64,000 nt of DNA. It comes from Psychrobacter sp. JCM 18902. GTDB taxonomy: Bacteria > Pseudomonadota > Gammaproteobacteria > Pseudomonadales > Moraxellaceae. Position 1 is the first letter of the stretch; each line of letters begins with the position of its first letter. Location of the stretch: the NCBI RefSeq assembly GCF_904846615.1, contig NZ_CAJHBK010000001.1, forward strand, positions 3,100,001 to 3,164,000, in the 5' to 3' direction. The position numbers were made by a program, and so were the translations under genes. Below are positions 1 to 7,994 of the stretch, in pieces. The notes beneath the pieces are model-generated. The model saw nothing but the letters and a program-made list of their open reading frames with translations, did not search any database and had not been told where the DNA came from.

Positions 1-114
1 CAGAGTATGATTTGCGGTGTCAAACTTGTTTCGTCTACAATGCGTAGTACGGACACTCGTTTTCTCAGCTATTCTCATTTTTGTGAAAGGTATTAGATCG
101 TTTGGATTTAGATT

Positions 115-1257
115 ATGATGATCCGTTATGCTTCTTATTTTATCGCGGCACTGCTACCGCTACTGCTGTTTCGTTGGTTTGCACCAGCATCCATTGGTGA
201 GATTGACTTTTGGTTACTCTGGCTATTGGCTATGGTATTGGTATCCTTGCCCGTTGTTTATGCGGAAATTGCCTTAGCCTACCGTAGTGTTGATGCGCCA
301 TTAGCAGGGATGCAAAAGCTTACTCGCGAAGCAGATGCCAGCCCAATATGGCGTAGTTTTGGGTGGCTTGCTGCGCTGGTCTCCATTCTGATTGCGGCGT
401 TAGTGATCTCAGGCGCGAGCACGGGTATTTTGGCGGCATTGACGGAGCTTAATAGCGCTCCTGCTATACCAGATTTTGCGATCGCTGCTGGCCTGATGGT
501 CATTGCTGTTTTACTCAGTTTATTAGGTGTTGCACCGTTACCGATTGGCCTGGGATTAATGGTGATAGGCTTGTTGCTGGGCGTGGCAAATGGCCTACCC
601 AATATTGACTTTGCGATGACTGATATCAGCTTAAATGAATGGGCACGTGCAGTCGCGTTAGCGTTGGTTAGTGTGGGTGCAGGCACAGGCTTATACTGGT
701 TTGGTCAAAACTTGGTAACCAACCAAGTGGCAACAGCGGTAGACACGGACAATATCAATGCACAAAAACCTGCTCGCAGCCGTGCGATGAGTGAGTATCG
801 GGCAACCAAATTGGTGCTCCCGATTTGGATATTGCAATTGATCGTTGGGGTTGTGGCGTTATCTATTAGTGGCATGGCGCTGCCACCGATTGGACAGCTA
901 TCATATTGGATAGGGGTATTATTTGTCGCCAGCTATTTGCTGCATTATAGTACCCAGCAATTAGCACACAAGTTTGGACTACTGGTCAGTTTGGTATTAA
1001 CCTTTGTCTTGGCGCTTTTGTTAGTCGTTATCATACCAACTGTTTGGCTGGTCGGACTTTTAGTGATTATTAGCAGCATAGCGGTATTATTGCTGTCTAT
1101 CTTTGCGGGTTGGCAGATGAAAATTAGTCATCTGCGTAAGTCATTAAATTTTGGCAATGAAGCGTTTTATAACTTATGGCGAATAGCGATTCGTTTGATT
1201 GTGCCACTAGCACTGTTATTGGCATTGATAGGTTGGGTGATGCAGTGGTTGAGTTAA
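115..1257 (+). CDS. Divergent SNF/NSS-transporter-like inner-membrane protein
   Basis: A 380-residue, very hydrophobic protein with about ten predicted membrane segments and no signal peptide. The stretch from about residue 30 to 110 recalls the second and third helices of sodium:neurotransmitter symporters: a run of Leu/Val, then LPVVYAEIAL, a basic loop, and WRSFGWLAALVS. The N-terminal sodium-site signature typical of that family is not evident, so transport activity and substrate are unknown. A longer hydrophilic loop (about residues 205-230) separates two halves. The start ATG-ATG lies in a weak ribosome-binding context. Its 3' end runs into the upstream extension of the rnfH reading frame, so the two are probably cotranscribed. 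It sits where many gammaproteobacteria have ratA (pasT) next to rnfH. Family assignment is tentative; the membrane location is secure. Confidence 0.6.
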   Translation: MMIRYASYFIAALLPLLLFRWFAPASIGEIDFWLLWLLAMVLVSLPVVYAEIALAYRSVDAPLAGMQKLTREADASPIWRSFGWLAALVSILIAALVISGASTGILAALTELNSAPAIPDFAIAAGLMVIAVLLSLLGVAPLPIGLGLMVIGLLLGVANGLPNIDFAMTDISLNEWARAVALALVSVGAGTGLYWFGQNLVTNQVATAVDTDNINAQKPARSRAMSEYRATKLVLPIWILQLIVGVVALSISGMALPPIGQLSYWIGVLFVASYLLHYSTQQLAHKFGLLVSLVLTFVLALLLVVIIPTVWLVGLLVIISSIAVLLLSIFAGWQMKISHLRKSLNFGNEAFYNLWRIAIRLIVPLALLLALIGWVMQWLS

Positions 1258-1310
1258 CCGCTAATGGCATTCAATCTGATAACAATTGTGCGCCGTCATC
1301 TGAGCAGACC

Positions 1311-1625
1311 ATGCTAATGACTGTTTATTTGGCATACGCTGAAGATGCAAAATGTCAGCATTATTTAACCTTACAGGTTAATAATGAAACAAGTTTGTAT
1401 GAGGCATTGAGGCAGGCAGGATGGTTGGTGAAATTTCCAGCGTTAGCACGTTGGTGTGAGCAAGTGGCAGATATTACCACGCCAACGGCAAAGCGTTGGC
1501 ATGTGGGTATCTATGCACAAAAACAGCCGCTCAGCTATCGCTTGCAGCCTTTTGATCGTATCGAAGTATATCGCAGCTTAAGCGCTGATCCCATGTCTCA
1601 GCGCAAAAATAAATCTCGAGTTTAA
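1311..1625 (+). CDS. rnfH: RnfH family ubiquitin-like protein
   Basis: A small protein of the RnfH/PasI family, which has a beta-grasp (ubiquitin-like) fold and unclear function. Recognisable features are an N-terminal TVYLAYA strand, the KRWHVGIYAQ segment, and the C-terminal FDRIEVYRSLSADPMSQR block with a basic tail, which is the family hallmark. The open frame extends upstream to 1176 inside the preceding gene. The ATG at 1311 gives 104 residues, close to the usual 95-105, and begins the conserved domain. A GTG at 1245 is an alternative start giving 126 residues. It lies just after the membrane protein gene and converges on bamE, matching the common rnfH-bamE-fur neighbourhood. The usual partner ratA is not present here. 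Confidence 0.85.
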   Translation: MLMTVYLAYAEDAKCQHYLTLQVNNETSLYEALRQAGWLVKFPALARWCEQVADITTPTAKRWHVGIYAQKQPLSYRLQPFDRIEVYRSLSADPMSQRKNKSRV

Positions 1626-1669
1626 GCGATGTTGCGCCATCTATCATCAAAGCCAGTTGCCGTTCTTGA

Positions 1670-2089
1670 TTATGAGGCAGGTAGGCTTTCGATACCTTCA
1701 ATACGATTGACCAAACCATTATTATCAAAGTAGATAATTAAGTGCTGACTGGCATTTTTGACATCAGCAATACCCTTGCGGCTACCTTCTGTCCCTGCTT
1801 TGTAGTCGTAAATATAATCCCAACGCTTAGGTTCTAAGGTGTCTCTAATAGCTGGGCTACCAAGGATATAAAGAACTTGGTTTTGATTCATACCCACTTG
1901 CAACTTTTGCGCTTGTGCTTGAGTGATGGCAGTGCCTTGTGGCAAATCAATCTTATAAACACTCAATAATGAGCAGCCAGACATAGCGACAGTAGCGCTA
2001 AGCATACTGGTTATGACAATCTTGCGTAATACGCTTGTAGGGCTTAACGGACGAAAAGTTAATGTCTTTATCATGGTAAGATGACTCAT
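1670..2089 (-). CDS. bamE: Outer membrane assembly lipoprotein BamE (SmpA/OmlA)
   Basis: BamE is a small outer-membrane lipoprotein of the beta-barrel assembly (BAM) complex. The 139-residue product has a basic N-terminus, a hydrophobic signal segment and a lipobox ending at the Cys of SGCSLL (about residue 39). The mature part carries the SmpA/OmlA features: QAQKLQVGMNQNQVLYILGS (helix pair leading to G(S/T)P) and WDYIYDY, followed by a strand with YFDNNGLVNRIEG. The N-terminus before the signal is somewhat long, and an internal ATG at codon 6 is a plausible start. It is divergent from fur and convergent with rnfH, an arrangement conserved in many gammaproteobacteria. Confidence 0.93.
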   Translation of the reverse strand: MSHLTMIKTLTFRPLSPTSVLRKIVITSMLSATVAMSGCSLLSVYKIDLPQGTAITQAQAQKLQVGMNQNQVLYILGSPAIRDTLEPKRWDYIYDYKAGTEGSRKGIADVKNASQHLIIYFDNNGLVNRIEGIESLPAS

Positions 2090-2417
2090 AAGAAATGAAT
2101 TAGGCGCAGCCAGAGGTTGTTAATGCTAGTCTGGCTGACAATCTTGGACAAATGATACGTCATTTACTTGCAATTTCCTACCACTTACGACATTATTTAC
2201 CAAATGCTACCTGAGTCATTTTATTATTTATATTTTAAATTCATAGACTTGCGTTAGGATTATTATAGAAAATAACAGGCTTGGACATGAGGTCAAATCA
2301 GCCAGTCTGCTGTTATTAAAATGTTTCATATACTATAAAAAAATAATCATTAACGATTATTTATCTCATATTTTTGGTTCTTTATTTGCTAAGACTGTCA
2401 CAGTCAGAAGGGATATT
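2090..2417. other. bamE-fur divergent intergenic region
   Basis: An AT-rich 328-bp region holding the divergent promoters of bamE and fur. No small open frame with a ribosome-binding site was seen. The only strong element is the Fur-box-like palindrome at 2342-2361, annotated separately. Confidence 0.6.
2342..2361. promoter_or_regulatory. Candidate Fur box upstream of fur
   Basis: The 20-bp sequence AATAATCATTAACGATTATT is a near-perfect inverted repeat, with 7-bp arms AATAATC/GATTATT around ATTAAC. It resembles the classical 19-bp Fur box (GATAATGATAATCATTATC) in base composition and hexamer layout. It lies 56 bp before the fur start, so autoregulation is the natural reading. The match is by eye and was not scored. 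Confidence 0.55.
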
Positions 2418-2852
2418 ATGGCTTCTTTTACCAATCAAGATTTACGTAAAGCGGGATTAAAAGTCACGTTACCTCGCATCAAGATTTTAGAGCTACTGGA
2501 GAGTGCAGAGTTGCATCATATGAGTGCTGAGGAGGTTTATAAAGCACTGATAGAGCAAGGTGAGGATGTGGGTTTAGCGACTGTCTACCGAGTGCTGACG
2601 CAATTTGAGCAAGCTGGTATCGTCGAGCGTCATAACTTCGAAAATAATTTATCGGTGTTTGAGATTACCCAAGAAGGCCATCATGACCATTTAGTTTGTG
2701 ACGTTTGTGGCAAGATTATAGAATTTCATAACGAAGTCATCGAAGAAGAGCAGCTTAAAGTCGCAGAAAAGCACGGATTTAAGTTATCAGGTCATTCATT
2801 GGTGCTATACGGTATTTGTAATGACCAAGAGTGTCGGGATAGCATCAAGTAA
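2418..2852 (+). CDS. fur: Ferric uptake regulator Fur
   Basis: Fur is the Fe(II)-sensing dimeric transcriptional repressor of iron acquisition. The 144-residue protein has the N-terminal winged helix (residues 1-83) with LRKAGLKVTLPR and the recognition region VGLATVYRVL. The metal-binding region is HHDHLVCDVCGKI (His88, His89, His91, Cys94, Cys97), and a second Cys pair lies at 134 and 139. These are the residues expected for regulatory and structural metal sites. Length matches the family (about 145). A good GGGAT-type ribosome-binding site precedes the ATG. A Fur-box-like palindrome upstream suggests autoregulation, and a strong bidirectional hairpin follows. Confidence 0.97.
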   Translation: MASFTNQDLRKAGLKVTLPRIKILELLESAELHHMSAEEVYKALIEQGEDVGLATVYRVLTQFEQAGIVERHNFENNLSVFEITQEGHHDHLVCDVCGKIIEFHNEVIEEEQLKVAEKHGFKLSGHSLVLYGICNDQECRDSIK

Positions 2853-2919
2853 TTTTTTAATTGGTGAGCATGATCTACCTTTGATATCGTTTTTAGTGCG
2901 TTATCACCATGTATAAAAT

Positions 2920-2953
2920 AAGAAAGCCCTCATAATAATATGAGGGCTTTCTT
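2920..2953. terminator. Bidirectional terminator between fur and pilU
   Basis: A perfect 14-bp inverted repeat (AAGAAAGCCCTCAT, loop AATAAT, ATGAGGGCTTTCTT) with A-rich and T-rich flanks on both sides. It sits between the convergent ends of fur and pilU and would serve both. Confidence 0.88.
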
Positions 2954-2999
2954 ATAAGTTTTTATGACAAAAACGAATAACAATGCTCAAAAGCCATGC

Positions 3000-4121
3000 T
3001 TAACTGATATCTAATGATAAGTTATCCGCACCTTCATCCAGATTGGCGGTGCCATTTTTACTGCTGAGTTTGATTTTTAGGCGCAAATCATTAGGAGAGT
3101 CAGCATGAAGAATCGCTTCTTTATAGGTGATTTCTCCTTGCTCATATAAGTCAAAAAGAGCCTGATCAAAGGTTTGCATGCCGCTATCCCGCGATCGTGT
3201 CATGACATCTTTGATTTCATGAACCTCGCCTTTACGGATATAGTCACTAATCAGCTGTGAGTTCAATAAAATCTCAATAGCCGCACGGCGTCCTTTACCA
3301 TCAGGAGTTGGGATGAGCTGCTGCGCAATAATGGCTTGCAAGTTAAGCGACAAATCCATAAATAACTGATTGTGGCGACTGGTTTCAAAAAAGTGAATGA
3401 TACGGTCAATCGCTTGGTTGGCGTTGTTGGCGTGCAAGGTTGCAAACACCAAATGCCCTGTCTCAGCGTACTGGATCGCGTAGCTCATGACTTCACGGTT
3501 ACGAATTTCACCAATCAAAATAACATCAGGTGCTTGGCGCAACGTGTTTTTTAGCCCTGCCTCAAATGAATGGGTATCGATACCAACTTCACGCTGGGTA
3601 ATAATACAACCACGATGTTTGTGGACAAACTCGATAGGATCTTCGATGGTAATGATGTGACCATGCGAGTTTTGATTACGGTGTCCGATCATAGAAGCAA
3701 GGGTCGTTGATTTACCTGTACCTGTCGCACCCACTAGCAGAATGATACCGCGTTTTTTCATTGCCAGCTCTTTTAACGCGGGCGGTAAACGTAGCTCTTC
3801 GACAGTCGGAATTTTATTCTCAATTTTCCGTAAAATCATCCCTGCCATATCACGCTGTATAAAGGCACTGACCCGAAAACGTGCTTGCTGTGCTTCATCA
3901 GCAATGGCAAATTGGCACTCGTTGGTCTCTTCAAACTCTTTTTGCTGGTTTGGTGTCATGACGCCTTTGACCAATCGCATGGTTTGCTCAGCGGTTAAAG
4001 GCGTTTTACCAACAGGCAAAATTTTGCCATTCACTTTCATGGAAGGCGCTACATCAGCGGTAATAAAAAGGTCCGAGCCATTTTTATTGATCATTAACTG
4101 CAATAGTTTATCAATGTCCAT
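3000..4121 (-). CDS. pilU: Type IV pilus twitching motility ATPase PilU
   Basis: PilU is a cytoplasmic hexameric ATPase of the secretion-ATPase (GspE/PilT) superfamily that assists PilT in pilus retraction. In 373 residues it shows the N-terminal PAS-like domain, Walker A GATGTGKST (131-139), Asp box TIEDPIEF (158-165), Walker B DVILIGEIR (199-207) and His box ETGHLVFATLH (220-230). The C-terminus differs from PilT: the AIRNLIRE motif is absent and there is an acidic tail. These are the known PilU distinctions. It follows pilT by 168 bp on the same strand, so a common transcript is likely, ending at the hairpin at 2920-2953. Confidence 0.95.
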   Translation of the reverse strand: MDIDKLLQLMINKNGSDLFITADVAPSMKVNGKILPVGKTPLTAEQTMRLVKGVMTPNQQKEFEETNECQFAIADEAQQARFRVSAFIQRDMAGMILRKIENKIPTVEELRLPPALKELAMKKRGIILLVGATGTGKSTTLASMIGHRNQNSHGHIITIEDPIEFVHKHRGCIITQREVGIDTHSFEAGLKNTLRQAPDVILIGEIRNREVMSYAIQYAETGHLVFATLHANNANQAIDRIIHFFETSRHNQLFMDLSLNLQAIIAQQLIPTPDGKGRRAAIEILLNSQLISDYIRKGEVHEIKDVMTRSRDSGMQTFDQALFDLYEQGEITYKEAILHADSPNDLRLKIKLSSKNGTANLDEGADNLSLDIS

Positions 4122-4289
4122 ATCGTACCTGCATTCGATGTAAATCGATTAAAAAAGTATTTAAAATTATGTTGTAAAAATCGCCAGTAGCAATAGAATT
4201 AAGGCATATCATGGCTTATGAATGCTTGTATTATTGACTCACATATCAATCGTCGATCATTATAAGCCAGTAACGCACGATTAATAATA

Positions 4290-5345
4290 TTACAAGAATG
4301 CCTCAGGCTGTTTGGCATAAGGACGGGCTACGTCTTTACTAATGGTGCCTTTCGCTACTAGATTTTTGAGCGTTTGATCCAGCGTAATCATACCTTCACC
4401 TGCACCTGTTTGGATAGCAGAGTACATTTGAGCGATTTTATTCTCACGTATTAAGTTACGGATAGCAGGTGTGCCGAGCATGATTTCATGTGCTGCTACA
4501 CGTCCGCCTGCTTGACGACGCAAAAGCGTTTGTGAGATAACGGCTTGTAGTGACTCTGATAGCATCGCCCGAATCATGTCTTTTTCTGCTGCGGGGAATA
4601 CATCAATGACACGGTCAATGGTCTTAGCGGCTGAACTGGTGTGTAGAGTGCCGAATACTAAGTGACCAGTCTCTGCTGCTGTCAATGCCAAGCGGATAGT
4701 CTCAAGGTCACGTAGCTCACCAACCAAAATTACATCGGGATCCTCACGTAGGGCCGAGCGCAATGCAGGCTCGAAACCTAAGGTATCGCGGTGCACCTCA
4801 CGCTGATTAATCAAGCTCTTTTTAGAATCGTGGACAAATTCGATCGGATCTTCAATGGTTAAAATATGCTCTTTACGGCTCTCGTTGATATAGTCAATCA
4901 TGGCAGCCAGCGTTGTGGACTTACCAGAACCTGTCGGACCCGTGACCAATACCACGCCACGTTTAAAGTCTGACACGCGCTTGAATACATCACCCATACC
5001 GAGGTCTTCCATCGTTAAGACTTTGGACGGAATGGTACGAAAGACAGCGCCCGCCCCACGGTTTTGATTAAAGGCATTTACTCGAAAACGTGCTAGATTA
5101 GGAATCTCAAAAGAGAAATCCGTCTCATAAAATTCTTCAAAGTCAGCGCGCTGCTTATCGTTCATGATGTCATAAATAAGCTGATGCACAACCTGATGAG
5201 TCATCTCTGGCATATTAATACGGGTCATTTCACCATCAACACGTATCATTGCTGGCATACCGGCTGAAATATGTAAATCTGATGCTTTATGCTTAACCGT
5301 AAAGCGCAGCAAGTCTTCGATACTTAAATTGTTTTTTTCAGCCAT
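4290..5345 (-). CDS. pilT: Type IV pilus retraction ATPase PilT
   Basis: PilT powers disassembly of the type IV pilus for twitching motility and DNA uptake. The 351-residue sequence has Walker A GPTGSGKST (136-144), Asp box TIEDPIEF (163-170), Walker B DVILVGELRD (204-213), His box ETGHLVFGTLH (225-235) and the retraction-specific C-terminal motif AIRNLIRE (294-301). All catalytic motifs appear intact. It is first in the pilTU pair and divergent from yggS, a gene order shared with Pseudomonas and Acinetobacter. Presence of both motors implies a functional type IV pilus encoded elsewhere. Confidence 0.97.
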   Translation of the reverse strand: MAEKNNLSIEDLLRFTVKHKASDLHISAGMPAMIRVDGEMTRINMPEMTHQVVHQLIYDIMNDKQRADFEEFYETDFSFEIPNLARFRVNAFNQNRGAGAVFRTIPSKVLTMEDLGMGDVFKRVSDFKRGVVLVTGPTGSGKSTTLAAMIDYINESRKEHILTIEDPIEFVHDSKKSLINQREVHRDTLGFEPALRSALREDPDVILVGELRDLETIRLALTAAETGHLVFGTLHTSSAAKTIDRVIDVFPAAEKDMIRAMLSESLQAVISQTLLRRQAGGRVAAHEIMLGTPAIRNLIRENKIAQMYSAIQTGAGEGMITLDQTLKNLVAKGTISKDVARPYAKQPEAFL

Positions 5346-5743
5346 AATCGGATATTCCTATCAATCAATAAGGGTAGGACAAAAGAGCAAAAAAGGGGAG
5401 TGATTATCAATCGATAAACGATCTGATTAAAGTCGGTCACGTTAATAAAGGAGTAGCGATGGTCTTTACCATTACTATTATATTCAGTAGCATATGTTAA
5501 ACCATGTAACAATATAATAACAAGACTACCAACAATTAACCATCTACTACACTAATAAAATGTAAAATTAGTCATTATGAGTGTCGATTTATAGATTGAT
5601 CCTTGTTGAGTTTTTTATATTAAAAGACATTTATAAAAAGTTTAACCCTAATTAATAAAAGTTCATTATAGAAGTCATTAAAAATAGAAGTCATTAAAAG
5701 TGACTGATTAAAAAATGGATTAAATTATTCTCGTGAGTAATAT
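5346..5743. other. pilT-yggS divergent intergenic region with direct repeat
   Basis: A 398-bp AT-rich region carrying the divergent promoters of pilT and yggS. The only recognisable structure is a 15-bp exact direct repeat (TAGAAGTCATTAAAA at 5669-5683 and 5685-5699, 16-bp period) about 50 bp upstream of yggS. No convincing open frame was seen. Confidence 0.5.
5669..5699. repeat. 15-bp tandem direct repeat upstream of yggS
   Basis: Two copies of TAGAAGTCATTAAAA separated by one base, with a third partial, degenerate copy (GTGACTGATTAAAA) just downstream. This may be slippage or a regulator site. Confidence 0.6.
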
Positions 5744-6460
5744 ATGAAAGAAATAGAAAATAACATTGATAGCCAAAATCTTATTGCGAGCTGGCAGCAA
5801 GTGAGTAAGCAAATGACTCAAGCGTGTGAGCATGCGGCACGACAAGCAGATAGTGTGACGTTGCTGGCAGTTTCCAAGACCAAACCAGCTGATATGATTG
5901 CTACTTTGGCTCAGCAAGGACAGCAGCACTTTGGTGAAAATTATCTGCAAGAAGCCATCGAAAAAATCGATACGCTAAAACGACAGCCAGAAACTAAAGG
6001 CATTATTTGGCATTATATTGGTAGTATCCAGCGCAATAAGACCCGTGATATTGCTGAGCATTTCGATTGGGTACAAACGGTTGAGCGTGACATTATTGCT
6101 CAGCGTCTAAACGACCAGCGCCCAGCTGAGCTGCCACGACTAAATGTATTGATTCAGTTGAATATCGATAACGAAGAAAGCAAATCAGGCTGCCTGCCAG
6201 CACAGCTACCTGATTTGATAACTGCTATCAAGGGGTATGACGGGTTACAGCTGCGTGGTTTGATGATTATTCCTGCTAAGGGAGGTACGGACGCTTTTAC
6301 CCGTACCAAGCAGTTATTTGATGAAATTAAAGAGACTCATGCAGAGCTAGATGCTTGGGATACACTGAGCATGGGCATGAGCGGTGATATGACAGAGGCA
6401 ATAGCCAGTGGTTCGACAATGGTGCGCGTTGGTAGCGCCATATTTGGCGCACGAGCTTAA
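5744..6460 (+). CDS. yggS: PLP homeostasis protein YggS (PROSC/PLPBP family)
   Basis: YggS is a cytoplasmic alanine-racemase-fold protein that binds pyridoxal 5'-phosphate and controls vitamin B6 and amino-acid homeostasis; no enzymatic activity is established for the family. The 238-residue product has the PLP-lysine motif LLAVSKTKPAD (Lys45), FGENYLQE, WHYIGSIQRNK, and the C-terminal LSMGMSGDMTEAIASGSTMVRVGSAIFG, of which SMGMSxD and R(I/V)GxxIFG contact the cofactor phosphate. Length matches the family. The gene is divergent from pilT, a conserved pairing; proC, its usual downstream neighbour, is not here. The start is fixed by the ATG before KEIEN, with a weak ribosome-binding site. Confidence 0.93.
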   Translation: MKEIENNIDSQNLIASWQQVSKQMTQACEHAARQADSVTLLAVSKTKPADMIATLAQQGQQHFGENYLQEAIEKIDTLKRQPETKGIIWHYIGSIQRNKTRDIAEHFDWVQTVERDIIAQRLNDQRPAELPRLNVLIQLNIDNEESKSGCLPAQLPDLITAIKGYDGLQLRGLMIIPAKGGTDAFTRTKQLFDEIKETHAELDAWDTLSMGMSGDMTEAIASGSTMVRVGSAIFGARA

Positions 6461-6471
6461 ATTTTTATTTA

Positions 6472-7746
6472 TCAGACAGTCTCATCCATTCTGGTCACCA
6501 GCATCTGAGTGATTTTGAGATTGTCCGTTGCGATAATTTCAAATCGATAATTGGCATATTCGATAGTATCGGTTTTCTTTGGAATCTTGCGTAGCATGTA
6601 CATCATAAAGCCACTAATGGTTTCATAGTTCTGACTGCGTGGCAGATCAACGATATCTAAAGCGCGTACGACGTCTTCAATAGGGGTCATGCCATCGATT
6701 AGCCACGAGTTGTCAGTACGTTGAACAATGGGCTGCTCCTCCAAGGTGACAAGCTCCCCCATGACGATACTCATCACATCTTTAAGAGTAATGACACCCA
6801 CTACCAATCCATATTCATTCACAATGACGGCAAAGTCAGCGCCTGTAGATTTAAACATCTCTAATACTTCAAACAAGGACAAGGTATCAGGAACGAAGAG
6901 TGCAGGTTTTAATAGCGCTTTGTCAGTTAAGCTGACCTCCTGCTGGTTAAGAACCAATGCCAAAAAGCTGCGCGACTCTACATAACCAATAATATGCTCT
7001 AGGTCATCTTCCTGACAGACCAAAAACTTGTTATGTGGTTGTTCAATCATCACTTCAACGACTTTTTCAGTGCTCGTTTTGGTATCAAAATAAACAATGT
7101 TTTCACGTGGATTCATCACCGACGTTACGGTGCGCTCTTGCATGTCAAAGATATTTTCTATCAGATGATGTTCTTGTTTTTTGAGCACACCAGCTTCAGC
7201 ACCAGCATCCATGACAGCATAAATATCTTCTGGCGTCATATCGTCTTGTCGTATGGTTGAAATACCCAGTAATTCAAAGATGACATTTGCTGCACCATCA
7301 AATATCCAAATCACGGGTTTGAATATAAAAATCAATAGCATCATTGGTCGTACGAGACGTACAGCGATAGCTTCAGTGTTTGACATCGCCAATCGTCTGG
7401 GCATTAAATCAGCGAGTAGAGAAAATAAACTAGTGATCAGCACAAATGATATGACGGATGACACTGCTTCATTCTTCACCAAAAGCTCTAGATAAGGGCT
7501 AATAGCTGACTCACCGACCGCACCAGCTGAGATAGCGACGGCATTCAAAACCACTTGTACGACAGTAATAAAACTGCCAGGGTGCTCTTGCATTTTAAGG
7601 ACGTCAAATGCGCGGACATCCCCTTCTTTTGCCATGATTTGTAGCTTAATTTTGCGACCAGCAGCGATGGCAATTTCGGCAGCAGATACAAAGGCACTTA
7701 GGGCAAGCAATAAAAGAAGAAAGATACTAGCGGTTAGCAAACTCAT
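6472..7746 (-). CDS. paeA: CorC/HlyC-family polyamine exporter PaeA (YtfL-like)
   Basis: An inner-membrane protein of the CNNM/CorB (DUF21-CBS-CorC) family, closest in memory to E. coli YtfL/PaeA, a cadaverine/putrescine exporter. Residues 1-190 form the DUF21 membrane domain; the AAEIAIAAGRKIKLQ and PGSFITVVQ segments parallel PaeA closely. Next come two CBS domains (about 205-325; MNPRENIVYFD, FAVIVNEYGLVVGVITLKDV) and a C-terminal CorC/HlyC domain (about 340-424) with SWLIDGMTPIEDV and NYETISGFMM. Length (424) is near that of E. coli PaeA (447). It converges on yggS with only 11 bp between the stops. Substrate is inferred from the resemblance to PaeA. Confidence 0.8.
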   Translation of the reverse strand: MSLLTASIFLLLLLALSAFVSAAEIAIAAGRKIKLQIMAKEGDVRAFDVLKMQEHPGSFITVVQVVLNAVAISAGAVGESAISPYLELLVKNEAVSSVISFVLITSLFSLLADLMPRRLAMSNTEAIAVRLVRPMMLLIFIFKPVIWIFDGAANVIFELLGISTIRQDDMTPEDIYAVMDAGAEAGVLKKQEHHLIENIFDMQERTVTSVMNPRENIVYFDTKTSTEKVVEVMIEQPHNKFLVCQEDDLEHIIGYVESRSFLALVLNQQEVSLTDKALLKPALFVPDTLSLFEVLEMFKSTGADFAVIVNEYGLVVGVITLKDVMSIVMGELVTLEEQPIVQRTDNSWLIDGMTPIEDVVRALDIVDLPRSQNYETISGFMMYMLRKIPKKTDTIEYANYRFEIIATDNLKITQMLVTRMDETV

Positions 7747-7875
7747 GACATACTCGGTAAAAAAATATAGGGATTAAAATAATTGAAGTTAAAGAATGAA
7801 TGGATTAGAAGTACAAAAAAGAAAGTGTTGTTTATAACAGCTTGGCATTAAAAATCGGTTGATAGAAACTAAAAA

Positions 7876-7895
7876 AGCTGGGTAAGCACCCAGCT
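7876..7895 (-). terminator. Terminator of nadE
   Basis: Inverted repeat AGCTGGGT-loop-ACCCAGCT; reading the minus strand it is followed by a T run. It lies about 100 bp past the nadE stop and before paeA, so it should stop nadE transcription from entering paeA. Confidence 0.82.
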
Positions 7896-7994
7896 AATTA
7901 TAATAAACTTGATTTTTTATAAAAGTATTAAATTAGCCATGTTGCTCGCGTTCTACATAATAAAAGTAGGGCAAGCAACAATGGTTAATCTAAT

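Noticed and set aside
5324..5512. 62-codon open frame upstream of pilT on the minus strand
   Set aside because: Overlaps the pilT start and lacks initiation signals.
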